Assembly: GCA_949486985.1 (NCBI GenBank) | Contig: CATBLW010000017.1 | Span: 1-7,543 of the forward strand | DNA: 7,543 bases | From: Prochlorococcus marinus str. MIT 9215 | GTDB lineage: Bacteria; Cyanobacteriota; Cyanobacteriia; PCC-6307; Cyanobiaceae | Direction: 5' to 3' | Shown: positions 6,829 through 7,543 of the stretch, one piece after another | Position numbering within the stretch: the stretch's first letter is position 1 | How the letters are laid out: every line of letters begins with the position of its first letter | The notes under the pieces: model-generated | Told to the model about the DNA's origin: nothing | Seen by the model: only the letters and a program-made list of their open reading frames with translations | The model's database searches: none | Made by a program: the position numbers and the translations under genes

Positions 6829-6889
6829 AAAAGGGAGGCGACTGCTTTCGCCCTCCCTTCCCTTGCAGCGACGCCTTAGTTGCTGCAAG
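6829..6889 (-). ncRNA. Probable small RNA, two stem-loops, minus strand
   Basis: Reading the minus strand from about 6889, an 8-bp perfect stem CTTGCAGC (6889-6882) / GCTGCAAG (6869-6862) closes a 12-nt loop AACUAAGGCGUC. Two G later, a second stem AAGGGAG(G)GCG / CGCCTCCCTT (6859-6849 with 6840-6831, one bulged G) closes the loop AAAGCAGU and runs into TTTT (6832-6829), the form of an intrinsic terminator. A near-consensus promoter sits at 6894-6922, placing the start near 6885-6890. Together this predicts a transcript of about 60 nt consisting almost wholly of two hairpins. I do not recognise it as Yfr1, Yfr2, 6S RNA or another named cyanobacterial RNA. Alternatively it is a structured leader or attenuator for a downstream minus-strand frame (6773-6630). 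Confidence 0.5.
6831..6859 (-). terminator. Intrinsic terminator of the minus-strand small RNA
   Basis: The GC-rich stem of ten pairs with one bulged G and an 8-nt loop is followed, on the minus strand only, by T residues (6832-6829) and then CGC. On the plus strand the same hairpin is followed by CCCTTGC, not a T-run, so the orientation is minus. The T-run is short, which lowers confidence. Confidence 0.45.
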
Positions 6890-6908
6890 TGCAATAATAC
6901 CCTAGTAT
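6880..6908 (+). promoter_or_regulatory. Possible plus-strand promoter for the 41-codon gene
   Basis: TTGCTG (6880-6885) and TAGTAT (6903-6908) are separated by 17 bases, predicting a start near 6915 and a leader of about 100 nt before the ATG at 7012. The -35 match is weak and part of the site is shared with the divergent minus promoter, so this is tentative. Confidence 0.25.
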
Positions 6909-6911
6909 TAT
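6894..6911. promoter_or_regulatory. Operator-like 18-bp dyad ATAATAC-CCTA-GTATTAT
   Basis: Perfect 7-bp arms (6894-6900 and 6905-6911) flank CCTA. The left arm covers the whole -10 box of the minus-strand promoter, and the right arm contains a mirror TATTAT on the plus strand (6906-6911). A protein bound here would cover the minus promoter and the weak plus promoter together. No known cyanobacterial operator is recognised. Confidence 0.45.
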
Positions 6912-6922
6912 GAAGCAGTCAA
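6894..6922 (-). promoter_or_regulatory. Sigma-70-type promoter for the minus-strand small RNA
   Basis: The minus strand shows a -35 box TTGACT (6922-6917), exactly 17 bases of spacer, and a -10 box TATTAT (6899-6894), each one mismatch from consensus. The predicted start is 5-9 bases downstream, about 6885-6889, at the foot of the first stem-loop. This is the best promoter match I found in the window. Confidence 0.55.
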
Positions 6923-7000
6923 GGGTTGGGCGTTTGGCCTATTCGTCCAGCTGTTCAGGAAGTGCCGATCATCATCAGAGGTGTCTCCAGCGCCAAAGGT

Positions 7001-7005
7001 GGAGG
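7001..7005 (+). promoter_or_regulatory. Shine-Dalgarno GGAGG deciding the start at 7012
   Basis: GGAGG ends 6 nt before ATG 7012. The frame is open upstream to another ATG at 6910, but that one lies inside the promoter/dyad region and has no ribosome-binding site, so this site decides for the shorter product. Confidence 0.65.
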
Positions 7006-7011
7006 CTTGAG

Positions 7012-7137
7012 ATGCTTCGCTATCGCCGTGATGATCTTGAAACCGAGATTGCCAGTGTGAGGGCTGCCATCAAAACAATGGAGAAACAGATCAACGGCCA
7101 TGCATCAGCCGAGCATGCCAGCTGCGTTAGTCCCTAG
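7012..7137 (+). CDS. Small coiled-coil peptide (hypothetical)
   Basis: The product has 41 residues and no family I recognise. It begins MLRYRRDDLETEIASVRAAI and continues to residue 29 as one charged helix. Hydrophobic residues L9, I13, V16, I20, M23 and I27 alternate at spacings of 4 and 3, the a/d pattern of a coiled coil, with Asp/Glu early and Lys late. The tail, from about residue 30, is polar and contains one Cys (C38). There is no signal peptide or membrane segment, so it is probably cytosolic and oligomeric or partner-binding. A perfect GGAGG lies 6 nt upstream and a strong terminator stands 95 nt downstream, making a self-contained transcription unit. An alternative start at 6910 would add 34 residues of unusual Ser/Arg/Gln/His-rich sequence and is disfavoured. 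No function is inferred. Confidence 0.6.
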   Translation: MLRYRRDDLETEIASVRAAIKTMEKQINGHASAEHASCVSP

Positions 7138-7169
7138 AGCCCCGTTCCTGTTCGAGCGGTGCAAGTCCT

Positions 7170-7192
7170 TGTAGCCAAGTGATTCGGCTACA
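7170..7192 (+). repeat. Stem-loop in the 3' untranslated region of the 41-codon gene
   Basis: Perfect 7-bp arms TGTAGCC (7170-7176) and GGCTACA (7186-7192) enclose a 9-nt loop AAGTGATTC. It is not followed by T-rich sequence, so it is not a terminator by itself. It may stabilise the 3' end or form part of a structured RNA. Confidence 0.5.
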
Positions 7193-7201
7193 TCAGATCC
7201 A

Positions 7202-7219
7202 AGTGCATTCAGTGCATTT
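7202..7219. repeat. Tandem 9-bp duplication AGTGCATTC / AGTGCATTT
   Basis: Two adjacent copies (7202-7210 and 7211-7219) differ only in the last base. They lie between the 3' stem-loop and the terminator. Confidence 0.75.
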
Positions 7220-7231
7220 CATCGATGAGCG

Positions 7232-7261
7232 AAAGGCTTCCTCTTCGAGAAAGCCTTTTTT
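7232..7261 (+). terminator. Strong intrinsic terminator
   Basis: The perfect 8-bp arms AAAGGCTT (7232-7239) and AAGCCTTT (7251-7258) enclose CCTCTTCGAGA, whose CTC/GAG can extend the stem past a C-A mismatch. A run of six T (7256-7261) follows from the stem. The T-run is on the plus strand, so it ends a transcript coming from the 41-codon gene and separates it from the CIA30-family gene. Confidence 0.85.
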
Positions 7262-7288
7262 GTGAGCATGGGATAGACGTCGTTTAAT
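7260..7288 (+). promoter_or_regulatory. Possible promoter for the CIA30-family gene
   Basis: TTGTGA (7260-7265) and TTTAAT (7283-7288) are separated by 17 bases. It lies directly after the strong terminator and upstream of the CIA30-family gene, as expected for a new transcription unit. The predicted start near 7295 gives a leader of about 84 nt that contains the 18-bp tandem repeats. Motif-only evidence. Confidence 0.35.
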
Positions 7289-7319
7289 CAGCATTTTTCG
7301 CCGTTCACAGCCAGGCCGA

Positions 7320-7373
7320 CGGCTGCCTAGAAATAAACGGCTGTTTAGAAATAAATGGCGGTCTAGAAATGAA
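7320..7373. repeat. Three tandem copies of an 18-bp unit
   Basis: The units are 7320-7337, 7338-7355 and 7356-7373, each of the form (C/T)GGC(T/G)(G)nnTAGAAAT(A/G)AA. Units 1 and 2 differ at two bases; unit 3 is more diverged. The array ends 5 bp before the ATG of the CIA30-family gene, so it occupies most of the proximal leader. Every unit contains TAG in one frame, so it is not coding. Confidence 0.85.
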
Positions 7374-7378
7374 GGGCT

Positions 7379-7543
7379 ATGGCTTCAACAGAGATGAGCA
7401 TCGACATCCCGCCACCTGAAGCTTCAGTTCAAAGTCGCTTGAGAGACTTTTCTGGTTGGAGAAGTCTCAACGACTCCATCATGGGAGGCTCAAGTCAAGC
7501 TGGCTGTCGAGTTGGCCCTGAGGGGCTTTTCCTCGAGGGAGAG
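7379..7543 (+). CDS. CIA30-family (NADH dehydrogenase intermediate-associated 30-like) protein, 5' part
   Basis: The first 55 residues are visible and the frame is open at the window end. After a 20-residue Pro/Ser-rich leader the sequence enters the start of the CIA30 domain: DFSGWRSLNDSIMGGSS (residues 23-39), matching the family signature W...ND..MGG.S, then a strand-like RVGPEGLFLEGE. The family is named from a mitochondrial complex I assembly factor; cyanobacterial members are soluble, and their role is not firmly established. An in-frame TGA at 7370-7372 rules out a longer N-terminus. The GAAGGG (7371-7376) is unusually close to the first ATG, so the second ATG (7394, Met6, GAG just before it) is a possible alternative. 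The product name rests on one motif, so it is firm at family level only. Confidence 0.8.
   Translation, partial: MASTEMSIDIPPPEASVQSRLRDFSGWRSLNDSIMGGSSQAGCRVGPEGLFLEGE

Larger units (their letters stand above)
6281..7011. other. Long spacer with small RNA locus, repeats and dyads
   Basis: About 730 bases with no long gene. In order it contains a weak 45-codon plus-strand frame with a hydrophobic middle (6319-6456), a four-copy 8-bp tandem repeat (6467-6498), a perfect TTGACA (6648-6653) without a -10, a weak 47-codon minus-strand frame (6630-6773), a 12-codon plus-strand micro-frame (6745-6783), inverted repeats at 6777-6790 and 6805-6816, the probable minus-strand small RNA (6829-6889), and its promoter and dyad (6894-6922). 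The frames named here are noted for completeness and are not called as genes. Confidence 0.6.

Noticed and set aside
6910..7011. Upstream start for the coiled-coil peptide gene
   Set aside because: ATG 6910 lies in the dyad/promoter region without a Shine-Dalgarno, and the extra 34 residues look non-coding; GGAGG at 7001-7005 supports 7012.
7244..7255. 12-mer TTCGAGAAAGCC shared with 5844-5855
   Set aside because: A single shared 12-mer is expected by chance in a window of this size; the flanks do not extend the match.

Overview
The window reads as chromosome from a marine picocyanobacterium (Prochlorococcus/marine Synechococcus group). The evidence is the gene set and order: a cyanobacterial-type bifunctional fructose-1,6-/sedoheptulose-1,7-bisphosphatase (glpX), glutamyl-tRNA reductase (hemA), ADP-glucose pyrophosphorylase (glgC), 6-phosphogluconate dehydrogenase (gnd), 6-phosphogluconolactonase (pgl) and a CIA30-family protein. 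The roughly even base composition and the AT-rich 1.6 kb spacer would fit a low-light, high-GC Prochlorococcus or a mid-GC marine Synechococcus; the sequence alone does not settle which.

Layout. Positions 1-660 hold the 3' part of glpX, followed after 33 nt by hemA (694-2004). A 144-nt gap precedes glgC (2149-3444), which ends in a hairpin/T6 terminator overlapping its stop codon (3443-3466). After a 176-nt leader comes gnd (3621-5039), and 10 nt later pgl (5050-5763), an evident two-gene operon. From 5764 to 7378 there is no long gene. The CIA30-family gene then starts at 7379 and runs off the window.

How the genes relate. GlpX serves the regenerative part of the Calvin cycle, GlgC commits fixed carbon to glycogen, Gnd and Pgl run the oxidative pentose phosphate branch that draws NADPH from stored carbon, and HemA opens tetrapyrrole (chlorophyll, haem, bilin) synthesis. 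The stretch is therefore a day/night carbon and reductant cluster with one pigment gene in it. All five genes look intact apart from the window cut in glpX.

The 1.6 kb spacer is the most interesting part. It appears to hold several small units: (a) a 53-codon GTG-started minus-strand gene for a small single-span membrane protein (6119-6280); (b) a probable minus-strand small RNA of about 60 nt (6829-6889) with a near-consensus promoter (TTGACT, 17 nt, TATTAT) and two stem-loops, the second ending in a T-run; (c) an 18-bp dyad (6894-6911) lying on that promoter; (d) a plus-strand 41-codon coiled-coil peptide gene with a perfect Shine-Dalgarno (7012-7137) and a strong terminator (7232-7261). 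It also carries an 8-bp x4 tandem repeat (6467-6498) and an 18-bp x3 tandem repeat just ahead of the CIA30 gene (7320-7373). No tRNA, rRNA, CRISPR array, insertion sequence or transposase was seen.
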